Shown: positions 9,178-16,266, numbered from the stretch's first letter. The stretch: DNA of 20,744 nucleotides from Hyphomonadaceae bacterium UBA1001 (GCA_002291875.1 DBAV01000186.1:567-21310), one strand, 5' to 3'. Notes: generated from the sequence alone by a model not told the origin. Made by a program: numbers and translations.

Positions 9178-9714
9178 ATGAAGCGACATATCACGACTCC
9201 ACTGGTCGCACTCGCGTTGTTGGCAGGTGCCGGCGTCGCTTTGGCCCCCGCGGCATCCGCCGACGACCGCTGCCGCGAACAGACACGCGATCGCGCGGTC
9301 GCGGGTGCGGTGATCGGCGGCACGGTCGGTGCCGTCGTCGGCAACAATGTCGCGCGCGAGAACCAGGGCACCGGCACCATTGTCGGCGGGCTTCTGGGTG
9401 CGGGCGTCGGGGCAGCCATCGGCAGCTCGACCGCCGAGTGCGACCGTCATTACGGATGGCGCGGTGACCGCTGGCACGATGACCGCTGGCACGACCGCCG
9501 TCGCCATCACGATGATCGCGGCTGGCGCGACAGCCGCTGGCACGACGATGACGACGACGACTGGCGCGACCGGCGCGTTCGCGGCGGGTGGGACGACGAT
9601 GATGGCTATCGCAATTGCGAGCGTCGCGTCGTGCGGATCCGCGACGACCGCGGCCGCTGGGTGAACCGCACCGTGCGCGAGTGCAGCGGCCGCCGCTGGC
9701 ACGACGACGACTGA
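9178..9714 (+). CDS. Glycine-zipper outer-membrane/surface protein with His/Asp/Arg/Trp-rich tail
   Basis: The 178-residue product has a signal peptide (MKRHITTPLVALALLAGAGVALAPAASA), with likely cleavage after ASA at residue 28. Residues 40-83 form a glycine-zipper 2TM segment (AVAGAVIGGTVGAVVGNN ... IVGGLLGAGVGAAIGSS), as in the Rickettsia 17-kDa antigen family. Residues 91-178 are low-complexity, with repeated RWHDD/WRD units and a DDDDDD run, and four cysteines are dispersed through the mature protein. ATG 9178 is preferred over an in-frame ATG at 9139 because AGGAGAGGAGG (9162-9172) sits five bases upstream and the signal peptide begins there. It is probably anchored in the outer membrane or periplasm. 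The tail could bind metal or nucleic acid, but that is not shown. It diverges from the RNA methyltransferase gene. Confidence 0.9.
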   Translation: MKRHITTPLVALALLAGAGVALAPAASADDRCREQTRDRAVAGAVIGGTVGAVVGNNVARENQGTGTIVGGLLGAGVGAAIGSSTAECDRHYGWRGDRWHDDRWHDRRRHHDDRGWRDSRWHDDDDDDWRDRRVRGGWDDDDGYRNCERRVVRIRDDRGRWVNRTVRECSGRRWHDDD

Positions 9715-9740
9715 GCCGGCGGTTCCGGCTGAATTTCGGG

Positions 9741-9765
9741 AGGCCGGGGCACGACCCCGGCCTTT
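9741..9765 (+). terminator. Terminator of the glycine-zipper gene
   Basis: A perfect 9-bp stem AGGCCGGGG / CCCCGGCCT with a five-base loop begins 27 bases after the stop codon. It is followed by only two further Ts, so the U-tract is short but the stem is strong. Confidence 0.75.
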
Positions 9766-9792
9766 CCATGTCCGCCGCCCTCCCGATGAGCG

Positions 9793-9907
9793 TGGGTCGC
9801 CGGTCGTGAAGGAACACAGTCCGGGACGCGCCTGAACCGCGAAGTTTGCGCCGACCCCTCAACCCGGATTTCGTGCCGAAATCCGACCTTCTCCCCGAGG
9901 AGAAGGT
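9793..9907. repeat. Family 1 repeat, truncated inverted copy
   Basis: In the 334-bp gap 9715-10048, this segment is the reverse complement of the left half-unit and middle of the 1118-1282 element. It keeps hairpin B (GGATTTCG 9866-9873 / CGAAATCC 9877-9884) and hairpin A (ACCTTCTCC 9886-9894 / GGAGAAGGT 9899-9907). The match ends at TGGGTCGC (9793-9800), where the other half-unit would start, so that half is missing. The rest of the gap holds the terminator at 9741-9765 and, after 9908, about 140 bases in which only the leader of the next gene is seen. Confidence 0.85.
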
Positions 9908-10048
9908 GTTGCGGCGTAGGGGGCCCCTTCACCCGGCGTGCCCAGCCGCACCAGGGTCGGGCATTGCCTTTACGGCTTGGTGAGGGTTGGCGTGGCACCT
10001 GACGCCCAAGGGCGCCCTCGGGGGGCTGCCGCAATCCGGAGTCCTTCC

Positions 10049-10828
10049 ATGACCAGACTGATCGGCGCGTCGCTGGCGCTCGCCACGGCCTTCACCCTTG
10101 CTGTCCCGACCGCCACGGCGGAACTGCGCGGCTTTGTCGACGCCTCGGTGGCCAACCAGCAGGTCGACACCCCGCTGGGCGAGACCGACGATACCGGCTA
10201 CGCGTTCGGTGGCTCGCTGCGCGGGCGGCTGGGCGAGACGCTGAACATCCAGGGCGACCTGCGGTATGTCGGAAACGACGACGCCGACACGTTTGGCCCC
10301 ACGCTGCAGCTGTACGGGCTGATCACCCCCAGCGTCGTGCTGGGTGGCCATGTCGGCTATCTGTCGGCCGACGATGCCGACACGCTGGGCGGCGGCGTCA
10401 GCCTGGCCACCCGCATGGACCGCATCCTGCTGGGTGCGCGCGGCGAGGTGTTCACCATCGACGACACCGAAACCGACGGCTTTGCCTTGCGCGGCGCGGG
10501 CCGCTTCTATCCGGCCGAGAACCTGATGCTGGGCGGTGTCGCCGGCTGGACGCGCACCACCACCGAGGTGCTGGGCACCGAACTGGACCTGGACGCCTGG
10601 AACTTCGGCGTCGAGGGTGAATACGGCTTCTCGGCCGCCCCGGTCAGCCTGTTCGCGGGCCTGGGCTATGAGGATATCAGCGACGTCGAGGTGTCCAGCA
10701 CCACCGCGCGGATCGGCCTTCGCCTGCACTTTGGCAATGGCAGCCTGCTGGATCGCCAGACCCAGGGTCCGCTTTTCGGTGCCTTCGGCGGCCAGGGCGT
10801 GTTCGCCCAGGGCGGCCTCGACCAGTAA
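10049..10828 (+). CDS. Small outer-membrane beta-barrel protein
   Basis: The 259-residue product has a signal peptide (MTRLIGASLALATAFTLAVPTATA, cleaved before ELRGF). The mature part consists of alternating amphipathic strands such as GYAFGGSLRGRLGETLNIQGDLRYV and NLMLGGVAGWTRTTTEVLGTEL, rich in Gly, Asp and aromatic residues and without membrane helices. This is typical of small OmpA/OmpW-like or porin-like barrels. The last barrel strand probably ends at TARIGLRLHFGNG, followed by a Gly/Gln-rich tail of about 25 residues, so the C-terminal residue is not the usual aromatic. The family is not recognised precisely and no ligand can be proposed. Start 10049 follows CCGGAGT and opens the signal peptide. 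Confidence 0.8.
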   Translation: MTRLIGASLALATAFTLAVPTATAELRGFVDASVANQQVDTPLGETDDTGYAFGGSLRGRLGETLNIQGDLRYVGNDDADTFGPTLQLYGLITPSVVLGGHVGYLSADDADTLGGGVSLATRMDRILLGARGEVFTIDDTETDGFALRGAGRFYPAENLMLGGVAGWTRTTTEVLGTELDLDAWNFGVEGEYGFSAAPVSLFAGLGYEDISDVEVSSTTARIGLRLHFGNGSLLDRQTQGPLFGAFGGQGVFAQGGLDQ

Positions 10829-10851
10829 GCATCCCTTCGCATGCAGTCCGG

Positions 10852-10884
10852 GGGCGGGGTCGGCCAGGGTCGGCCCCGCCCTTG
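10852..10884 (+). terminator. Probable terminator after the beta-barrel gene
   Basis: GGGCGGGGTC (10852-10861) pairs with GGCCCCGCCC (10872-10881), 10 bp with one G-U pair and a 10-base loop, followed by a poor T-tract (TTG). It lies 24 bases after the stop codon. The stem is strong but the tail is weak. Confidence 0.55.
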
Positions 10885-10949
10885 CGCATTGACTGCCCGT
10901 TTACCACTGCCCGCCATGGTCGGCCGCGTTCCCTGACGGAGTGACGGGC

Positions 10950-11738
10950 ATGACGCGCTTCCCATTCGTGGCCGCCCTGGTCCTGACGGGCCTGATCACG
11001 GCGGCCCCGGCGACGGCGCAGACCGGCCGCACCAATACCGCGCCGGTCGCCGAGCGCGCCGAAGGGCCGGCGCGCCCTGCGCTGACCCGCGAAACCGTGG
11101 GCACCGCCGACCTGCTCTCGCGCACCGCGTTCTGGGCAGCCGAGTTCGAGCGAAACGGCGCGGACTGGGAGGCGGCGTTTCAGTACGCCATCCATCTGCG
11201 CGCGATGGGCCGCCTCGATACCGCCCTGCGCCCGTCCACGATCGCCTTCACCCTGCGCCCGCGCGACCCCGTGATCGCGATGCAGCACGGGATGACGCTG
11301 CTGGCCGCCGGACGGCCCGAAGGCGCCATCGAACCACTCCAGATCGCCGCGGCCGCCGATCCGCGCAACTGGCGGGCCCAGACGGCCCTGGCTGCCGCCT
11401 TCGACATGTCCGGGGATCGTGCCGAGGCCGCCCGCTGGCACGCCACAGCACTGGCGACCGCGCCCGAGCAGCCGACCGTCCAGATCAACCGGGCGATGTC
11501 GCTTCTGCTGGCCGGCGACCCCGCCGGTGCCGAAGCCATCCTGCGCGATGCCCTGCGCCTGCCGGGCGCCGGTGCCGACGTGCGCCAGAACCTGGCTCTG
11601 GTGGTCGGGGTGCAGGGGCGCCTGGACGAGGCCGAGCGCCTTGCCCGTACCGACCTGTCCCCCGAAGCGGCGGCCAACAATGTCGCCTGGATGCGGGCCC
11701 TGCTGAGCCAGCCAAGGCGCCCTGCCAGCGGCGGCTAG
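10950..11738 (+). CDS. Exported tetratricopeptide-repeat protein (TadD-like)
   Basis: The 262-residue product has a signal peptide (MTRFPFVAALVLTGLITAAPATAQ), with cleavage after residue 24. The rest consists of TPR-like helix pairs: DWEAAFQYAIHLRAMGRLDTAL, DPVIAMQHGMTLLAAGRPEGAI, NWRAQTALAAAFDMSGDRAEAA, PTVQINRAMSLLLAGDPAGAEA and ADVRQNLALVVGVQGRLDEAE. The pattern resembles TadD of Flp pilus assembly, but no tad/cpa genes lie nearby, so a pilus role is not supported. It is likely a periplasmic protein-interaction scaffold. ATG 10950 is preferred to a GTG nine bases upstream because GGAG (10938-10941) lies at proper spacing from it. The gene ends two bases from the stop of the opposing TPR gene. 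Confidence 0.85.
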   Translation: MTRFPFVAALVLTGLITAAPATAQTGRTNTAPVAERAEGPARPALTRETVGTADLLSRTAFWAAEFERNGADWEAAFQYAIHLRAMGRLDTALRPSTIAFTLRPRDPVIAMQHGMTLLAAGRPEGAIEPLQIAAAADPRNWRAQTALAAAFDMSGDRAEAARWHATALATAPEQPTVQINRAMSLLLAGDPAGAEAILRDALRLPGAGADVRQNLALVVGVQGRLDEAERLARTDLSPEAAANNVAWMRALLSQPRRPASGG

Positions 11739-11740
11739 GC

Positions 11741-12496
11741 CTAACGGACGGCCACCCCGGCCAGGGCCGCCCGGATGTCTCCCCGCAGCACCAGGGTATC
11801 GACATCGGTGGGCGTCAGCGCCAGCGCGCGCTCGACATCGGCCTGCGCGCCGGCCAGATTTCCCCGCCGCAGCCGCACCTCGGCCCGCAGGCGCCAGGCC
11901 AGCGCATTCTGCGGCGCAGCATCCAGCGCATCGGTCAGATCCACCTCGGCTGGCGACCATGCCTCCAGCATGGCGTGCGCGCGGGCCCGGTCGATCAGGA
12001 TTTCCGCTTCCCCGGGCAGAAACCCCAACGCAGCCCCGAAATCGTCGCGTGCGCGGGCCGGTTCACGCGCCAGCAGGCGCAGATTGCCCGCCCGGATCAG
12101 ATGACGCGCCCGGTCTTCGGGACTGCCGCCATCGGGGGCCACCGCAAGGCTCTCGAACCGGGCGGCCGCATCGGCGTGGCGCTCCATGCGCGCCAGCGCC
12201 TCGGCGATGCACAGCTGGGCGGGCGCGCCGCCCAGCTCGTTCTGCCATTGCAGGCCGGTTTCCCAGGCAGCCTCGGGATTGCGCCCCGCCTCGGCGCGGC
12301 AGGCCTCCAGGCGTGCCAGGTCGGCACGGTCACCGGCATCGGGCGGCGCCTCGGACGCGGTGGCGGGAACGGCCGGGGGTGCGACGGCGGGGGGCGCGGC
12401 TGGCACCTGGGCCAAGGCCGAAACACTGGCCCCCGGCGCCAGCGCCAGGGCAACCGACGCCACCGCGAACTTGAACCGTGCCTGCGGCTGCGTCAT
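11741..12496 (-). CDS. Exported tetratricopeptide-repeat protein
   Basis: The 251-residue product begins with a signal peptide (about residues 1-30, ending SVSALAQ). A Pro/Ala-rich linker (VPAAPPAVAPPAVPATASEAPP) and then TPR-type helix pairs follow, including ARHLIRAGNLRLLAREPARAR, EILIDRARAHAMLEAWSPAEV, ALAWRLRAEVRLRRGNLAGAQ and VDTLVLRGDIRAALAG. Two cysteines (LEACRAEAG and AQLCIAEAL) could form a disulfide. It is probably periplasmic; its partner is unknown. Start 12496 is the Met opening the signal peptide, with GGAG 9 bases upstream. It faces another exported TPR gene tail to tail and diverges from the SDR gene across 65 bp. Confidence 0.85.
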   Translation of the reverse strand: MTQPQARFKFAVASVALALAPGASVSALAQVPAAPPAVAPPAVPATASEAPPDAGDRADLARLEACRAEAGRNPEAAWETGLQWQNELGGAPAQLCIAEALARMERHADAAARFESLAVAPDGGSPEDRARHLIRAGNLRLLAREPARARDDFGAALGFLPGEAEILIDRARAHAMLEAWSPAEVDLTDALDAAPQNALAWRLRAEVRLRRGNLAGAQADVERALALTPTDVDTLVLRGDIRAALAGVAVR

Positions 12497-12561
12497 GGCC
12501 AAACACTCCGGAAACAGGCTGACCCTAGCCCCGTGCGGTCGGCGTCTTTTGGGGCGAAGTG

Positions 12562-13443
12562 ATGGCCGCGGATGCGCCGGTGCTGCTGACCTTGGGACAT
12601 GGCTATGTCGCCAACTCCCTTGCCGCTGCATGGATCGCGCGCGGCGGGACGGTCGTGGCCACCAGCCGGAGCCCACAGACGCGCGCCCGGCTCGGCGCGG
12701 CGGGCCTTCAGGCGATCGAGCCACTGCCGGACGCACTGCGCAGCGTGCGGGCGCGCGTGGGCGCCATCGTGTGTTCGGTGCCGCCCGACGCCGAAGGCTG
12801 CCCGGGCTGGCGGGCGCTGCAGGCGGCGGGCGGCCCGATTGCGGGCGTCTGGATGGCCGTGTTCTCGACCACCGGGGTCTATGGCGACCGCGGCGGTGGC
12901 TGGGCCTTCGAGGAGGACAGCCCGGCCCCCGGCTCGCCCGAGGCGGCCACCCGACTGGTCCAGGAGCGCCAGTGGCAGTCCGTCGGCGCCGAGGTCCTGC
13001 GGCTGCCGGGGATTTATGGGCCCGGCCGGTCGGCACTGGACCGCGTCCGCGCGGGCGACGCGCGGCGCATCGTGCGTCAGGGGCAGGTGTTCTCGCGCAT
13101 CCATGTCGACGACATCGTTGCCGCTGTCCTGGCGTGCAGGGCGGCGCCACAGCCCGGCCGAGCCATCAACGTGGCCGACGATGCACCATCGGACCCGGGC
13201 GATCCGCTGATCGAGGCGGCGCGCCTCCTGGGCGCGGCCCCCCCGCCCGCGATCGCGTTCGAAGCTGCGGACCTGTCCCCGATGGCCCGCCGCTTCTATG
13301 CCGAGAGCCGGCGGGTGTCGAACGCGCGCCTGAAGGCCGCCACGGGCTGGCGCCCCGCTTATCCCAGTTGGCGCGAGGGCCTGCAGGCCATCCTGGCGCA
13401 GGAAATCGGCGCGCCCGCACCCTTGCCTCAAGGCACGGCATAG
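12562..13443 (+). CDS. NAD(P)-dependent epimerase/SDR family protein (YeeZ-like)
   Basis: The 293-residue protein has an extended-SDR Rossmann start, LLTLGHGYVANSLAAAWIARGG (G-x-G-x-x-A at about 13-18), strand ends such as AVFSTTGVYGD, and the epimerase block EVLRLPGIYGPGRSALDRV followed by FSRIHVDDIVAAVLA. RAINVADDAP and the C-terminal LKAATGWRPAYPSWREGLQAIL fit atypical SDR/NAD-dependent epimerases (COG0451, YeeZ-like). The TGVYGD tyrosine is the candidate catalytic residue. The substrate is unknown. Translation likely begins at ATG 12562; a GTG immediately ahead at 12559 is also possible. The gene diverges from the TPR gene and is followed by the tandem repeats, with no classical terminator. 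Confidence 0.88.
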   Translation: MAADAPVLLTLGHGYVANSLAAAWIARGGTVVATSRSPQTRARLGAAGLQAIEPLPDALRSVRARVGAIVCSVPPDAEGCPGWRALQAAGGPIAGVWMAVFSTTGVYGDRGGGWAFEEDSPAPGSPEAATRLVQERQWQSVGAEVLRLPGIYGPGRSALDRVRAGDARRIVRQGQVFSRIHVDDIVAAVLACRAAPQPGRAINVADDAPSDPGDPLIEAARLLGAAPPPAIAFEAADLSPMARRFYAESRRVSNARLKAATGWRPAYPSWREGLQAILAQEIGAPAPLPQGTA

Positions 13444-13486
13444 CCTTCCACGCATCACCCCACCCCATGAACGCCCGAAAAAAGAA

Positions 13487-13647
13487 CGTCATCCCGGAAC
13501 CGGTGAGCACAGCGAACCGGTGTCCGGGACCCATCCCCAAAAGCTGTTCCAGCAAATGTAAAAGCCGCCGCTGCACCCTTGCCCTCAAACCCTGCCCGCA
13601 AGGGATAGGTCCCGGGTCCGATGCTGACGCACCGGCCCGGGATGACG
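13487..13647. repeat. Palindromic dispersed repeat, family 2, copy A
   Basis: This 161-bp element has perfect 11-bp inverted termini, CGTCATCCCGG (13487-13497) and CCGGGATGACG (13637-13647). Inside them are longer imperfect inverted arms of about 45 bases (CCGGTGAGC..., CCGGGACC versus GGTCCCGGGTCC...CACCGG). Its left flank AAAAAAGAA is shared with copy B (AAAAAGGAA), so the unit may begin slightly earlier. It carries no convincing gene. It resembles the palindromic intergenic repeats scattered in many alphaproteobacterial genomes and may also end the transcript of the upstream SDR gene. Confidence 0.85.
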
Positions 13648-13680
13648 GAGGTTGATTTGGATAACGGAGGTTGATTTGGA
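13645..13680. repeat. 17-bp tandem direct repeat between the two family 2 elements
   Basis: ACGGAGGTTGATTTGGA occurs at 13645-13661 and again at 13664-13680, period 19 bases. The first copy starts within the right terminus of copy A. It forms most of the 41-base spacer between the two elements and may record a slippage or insertion event. Confidence 0.8.
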
Positions 13681-13688
13681 AAAAGGAA

Positions 13689-13844
13689 CGTCATCCCGGA
13701 AGCGGTGAGCAAAGCGAGCCGGTATCCGGGACCTTTCCCCCAAACTTCGTCCAGCATCCGCAAAATCGCTGGACCATTGCTCTTTATGCCCACCCGCACG
13801 GGATAGGTCCCGGGTCCGATGCTTCGCACCGGCCCGGGATGACG
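13689..13844. repeat. Palindromic dispersed repeat, family 2, copy B
   Basis: This 156-bp second copy is in the same orientation as copy A, with the same termini (CGTCATCCCGG 13689-13699, CCGGGATGACG 13834-13844). Its middle holds an extra inverted pair GTCCAGC (13749-13755) / GCTGGAC (13768-13774). It ends one base from the stop codon of the acyl-CoA dehydrogenase gene, so it lies where a terminator for that minus-strand transcript would be expected. Together with copy A and the 17-bp repeat it fills the 402-bp gap 13444-13845. Confidence 0.85.
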
Positions 13845-13845
13845 G

Positions 13846-15006
13846 TTAAGAGTTGAATGACGGTTGCGGGGCGCGGGCCAGTTCGCGGGCGATCACCAGC
13901 TTCTGGATTTCGCTGGTGCCTTCATAAATGCGGAAAATCCTCACGTCGCGATACCACCGTTCGATTCCGGTGTCGGCGACATAACCCGCCCCGCCGAACA
14001 CCTGGACGGCGCGGTCGGCTACGCGGCCAACCATTTCAGAGCAGAACAGCTTGGCGGCCGAGGCCTCGAGCGGAATGGGCGCGCCGGCGTCGCGGGCGCG
14101 CGCGGCCTCGAGCACCATGGCCCGCCCGGCCAGCAGCTCGGCTTGGCTCTCGGCCAGCATGCCGGCGACCAGCTGGTGTTCGATGATGGGGCGCCCGAAC
14201 TGGATCCGGGTACGCGCCCACGCCACCGCCTCTTCGAGAATGCGCGAGGCCGCCCCGACGCACAGGGCCGCGATGTGCAGCCGGCCCTTTTCCAGCGTGG
14301 CCATCGCCACGCGAAAGCCCGCCCCCTCGGCCCCCAGGAGGGCGTCGTCCGGCACAAGCACATCGTCGAACCAGACCTCGCAGATGTGGGCGCCCTGCTG
14401 GCCCATCTTGCGCTCGGGCGGGCCGATCTGCAGCCCGGGGAGGCCGGCCGGCACCAGGAATGCCGAGATGCCCCGCGCCCCCGGCGCCTCGCCGGTGCGG
14501 GCCATGACCGTGAACAGGTGCGCGCGATCGGCATTGGTGATGTATCGCTTGGCGCCGTTCAGCACCCACCCCGCGCCCTCGCGGCGGGCCCGGGTGGTGA
14601 CCGCGGCGCTGTCCGAGCCCGCCTCGGCCTCGGTCAGGGCGAAGGCGGTGACGATGGCACCCGAGGCGATTCCAGACAGCCAGCGCGCCTGCTGGAGCGG
14701 GGTGCCGAACATCACCAGCCCCTGGCTGCCAATGCCCAGATTGGTGCCGACCACCGAGCGGAAGGCCGGGCTGGCGCGGGCCAGCTCGAACACGGCGCGC
14801 ACCTCGTCCTCCATGCACAGGCCCATGCCGCCATGGGCTTCGGGCACGGTGAGGCCGAACAGGCCCAGCTCGCGCATCTGTGCCCACACCGCCTCGGGCA
14901 CCTCGTCCGTTTCGGCGACCTGGCGTTCCAGCGGGATCAGCGTTTCGGCCACGAAGCGGCGCAGGGTGTCCAGAAAGATCGGGCGGGTCTCGGCGTCGAG
15001 CGGCAT
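13846..15006 (-). CDS. Acyl-CoA dehydrogenase
   Basis: The 386-residue flavoprotein oxidises acyl-CoA to trans-2-enoyl-CoA, passing electrons to ETF. The N-terminal helical domain runs to about 120. The FAD/acyl signature AFALTEAEAGSDSAAV is at 121-136. The middle beta domain includes GWVLNGAKRYITNAD (146-160), and RIQFGRPIIEHQLV (267-280) is the C-terminal domain hallmark. The catalytic base is Glu362 in IYEGTSEIQKLVIAR. Length and motif order are normal. Chain-length preference cannot be read. ATG 15006 was chosen because GGAG precedes it and the 21-residue extension above it lacks family character. The gene follows the lipoprotein gene by 78 bp and may be co-transcribed with it, though a hairpin lies between them. 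Confidence 0.95.
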   Translation of the reverse strand: MPLDAETRPIFLDTLRRFVAETLIPLERQVAETDEVPEAVWAQMRELGLFGLTVPEAHGGMGLCMEDEVRAVFELARASPAFRSVVGTNLGIGSQGLVMFGTPLQQARWLSGIASGAIVTAFALTEAEAGSDSAAVTTRARREGAGWVLNGAKRYITNADRAHLFTVMARTGEAPGARGISAFLVPAGLPGLQIGPPERKMGQQGAHICEVWFDDVLVPDDALLGAEGAGFRVAMATLEKGRLHIAALCVGAASRILEEAVAWARTRIQFGRPIIEHQLVAGMLAESQAELLAGRAMVLEAARARDAGAPIPLEASAAKLFCSEMVGRVADRAVQVFGGAGYVADTGIERWYRDVRIFRIYEGTSEIQKLVIARELARAPQPSFNS

Positions 15007-15028
15007 TGCGGGCTCCGGGCAGGGGCGG

Positions 15029-15050
15029 GGGCTGTGGGCGATCACAGCCC
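15029..15050 (-). terminator. Hairpin between the lipoprotein and acyl-CoA dehydrogenase genes
   Basis: GGGCTGTG and CACAGCCC form a perfect 8-bp stem around a six-base loop, 35 bases past the lipoprotein stop. There is no T-tract on either strand, so it could be a weak terminator, an attenuator or an RNA-stability element. Confidence 0.35.
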
Positions 15051-15084
15051 GCCGCCGGCCCCGGCACAAGCACCCGCGCGGCGC

Positions 15085-15675
15085 TCAGCGCACCCGCGGC
15101 ACGCCCAGCATGCGCCAGTGCTCGCAGCGCCCGAGCTGGCGGTCATAGAGCCGGGCATTGGCCTCGACCCGGTCGGCCACGCGCGTCAGCCAGGCCTTGC
15201 CGCGCCAGCTGCCGCGCCGAAAGCCGGCCGGGCCCTCGTGATAGGCCAGATAGAGGGCGCGCACGTCCGAGCGGTCGATGCCGGCCTCGCGCGACAGATG
15301 GTCGATGTACCAGCCGACGAAATCGGCCGAATCCTCGAAGTTCTGGCGACGCGCATTGCCGCGCGCGCGTTCATAGGCGGCCCAGGTGGCGTCGATGGCC
15401 TGGGAATAGCCAAAGGCGGTCGAGCGCGCCCGGCCATCCTCGTCCAGCGGGCGGGCATCGCCGCGGAAGGCGCTCTCCTGGCGAATGAAGGCCAGGATCG
15501 TGCCCGGGCTGACGCGCCATTCGCCGGCGGCCTCGAAGATGTCATCCTCCCAGGCGTCGCGCTCTTCGAGGATGGCGCAGGCGTCGGCGACCTGGTCGGC
15601 GGACAGCGGGTCGTCGCTGGCACAGCCGGCCAGACCCAGGCCCAGGACGATCGGCACGAAAAGGAGGACACGCAT
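15085..15675 (-). CDS. Lipoprotein with lytic-transglycosylase (SLT-like) domain
   Basis: The 196-residue product has a lipoprotein signal with lipobox LAGC (Cys18), followed by ASDD. The domain resembles family 1 lytic transglycosylases, which cleave murein glycan strands: the catalytic Glu67 in IRQESAFRG, then STAFGYSQAIDATWAAY (85-101) in place of the usual GLMQ block, then LYLAYHEGPAGFRRG (141-155) for the AYNAG motif. This is a compact member of the superfamily, so activity is likely but not certain. DD after the lipobox cysteine region (CASDD) does not match the strict +2 Asp rule, so outer-membrane sorting is plausible. No clear Shine-Dalgarno sequence precedes 15675. It diverges from the thioesterase gene. 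Confidence 0.88.
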   Translation of the reverse strand: MRVLLFVPIVLGLGLAGCASDDPLSADQVADACAILEERDAWEDDIFEAAGEWRVSPGTILAFIRQESAFRGDARPLDEDGRARSTAFGYSQAIDATWAAYERARGNARRQNFEDSADFVGWYIDHLSREAGIDRSDVRALYLAYHEGPAGFRRGSWRGKAWLTRVADRVEANARLYDRQLGRCEHWRMLGVPRVR

Positions 15676-15784
15676 GAGCGGGCTTCTAGCACGTCATCCC
15701 TTGCCGTCTCGTGTAAAGGCCGTCATGCGGGCGCTCGGCGCGGGCCGGCGCAGGCCCGGCGGGCCGGTACGGAGCGCACGCGAC

Positions 15785-16264
15785 ATGGCCGAACAGGCGA
15801 TCCCCTTTGCCCCCGTGGATGTGACCGAAGGCCCGTTCGCGGGCTGGAAGACGTGGGGTTATGGGGGCGACCCGTTCGAGACGCTGACCGGCCCGTTCTT
15901 TCTGCGCGTCGGGGCGGACGGGGCGGTCGAGGCGGCGACCCTGCCGGGCCCTGCGCACCGCAATGGCGCGGGTCCGCTGCATGGCGGGTTCCTGATGACG
16001 TTCGCGGACTTCGCCATCTTTGCCATCGCCTGGCGCGAGCTGGGCCAGCAGTCGGCGGTGACGGTCTCGCTGACCAGCGAGTTCCTCTCGGCCGGCGTGG
16101 CGGGCGAGGCGCTGCACTGCACGGGCGAGGTCACGCGCGCGACCCGCAGCCTGATCTTTGCGCGCGGCCTGGTGACCCAGCAGGGCCGGCCGGTGCTGGC
16201 CTTCACCGGCATCCTGAAAAAGACGGGCCCGGCCGCCACGCAGCCGGGCCCGCAGGCGCCCTGA
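15785..16264 (+). CDS. PaaI-family acyl-CoA thioesterase (hotdog fold)
   Basis: The 159-residue protein has the hotdog thioesterase motif HRNGAGPLHGGFLMTFADFA (58-77), where HGG and the downstream Asp75 are the usual active-site elements. SAVTVSLTSEFLSAGVAGE and RATRSLIFARGLVTQQGRPVLAFTGILKK follow in the family order. It should hydrolyse acyl- or aryl-CoA in the cytoplasm; the substrate is unknown. Start 15785 follows GGAG about 10 bases upstream; an in-frame ATG at 15725 would add 20 Arg/Gly-rich residues atypical of the family. The last 14 codons (KTGPAATQPGPQAP) coincide with a terminator hairpin for the opposing receptor gene, and the two stop codons are two bases apart. Confidence 0.92.
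   Translation: MAEQAIPFAPVDVTEGPFAGWKTWGYGGDPFETLTGPFFLRVGADGAVEAATLPGPAHRNGAGPLHGGFLMTFADFAIFAIAWRELGQQSAVTVSLTSEFLSAGVAGEALHCTGEVTRATRSLIFARGLVTQQGRPVLAFTGILKKTGPAATQPGPQAP
16216..16252 (-). terminator. Rho-independent terminator of receptor 2, inside the thioesterase coding region
   Basis: Read on the minus strand, CGGGCCCGGC (from 16252) pairs perfectly over 10 bp with GCCGGGCCCG around a 9-base loop and is followed at once by TCTTTTTC. It begins 14 bases past the receptor 2 stop codon. It lies entirely inside the 3' end of the convergent thioesterase gene. Confidence 0.85.
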
Positions 16265-16266
16265 TC

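Noticed and set aside
10889..10917. TTGACT as a -35 element before the plus-strand TPR gene
   Set aside because: At 17-base spacing the -10 position reads CGCCAT, which is a poor match, so no promoter was called.
13455..13829. Open frames of 120-140 codons across the family 2 repeats (for example SIGPGTYP and GPGYRLALLTASGMTF segments)
   Set aside because: They are translations of the repeat itself. The frame shifts between copy A and copy B, and the compared codon differences all change the amino acid, so there is no sign of coding constraint.
15741..15758. CGGGCC-N6-GGCCCG hairpin ahead of the thioesterase start
   Set aside because: A six-base GC stem is common by chance at this base composition and no riboswitch or attenuator features surround it.
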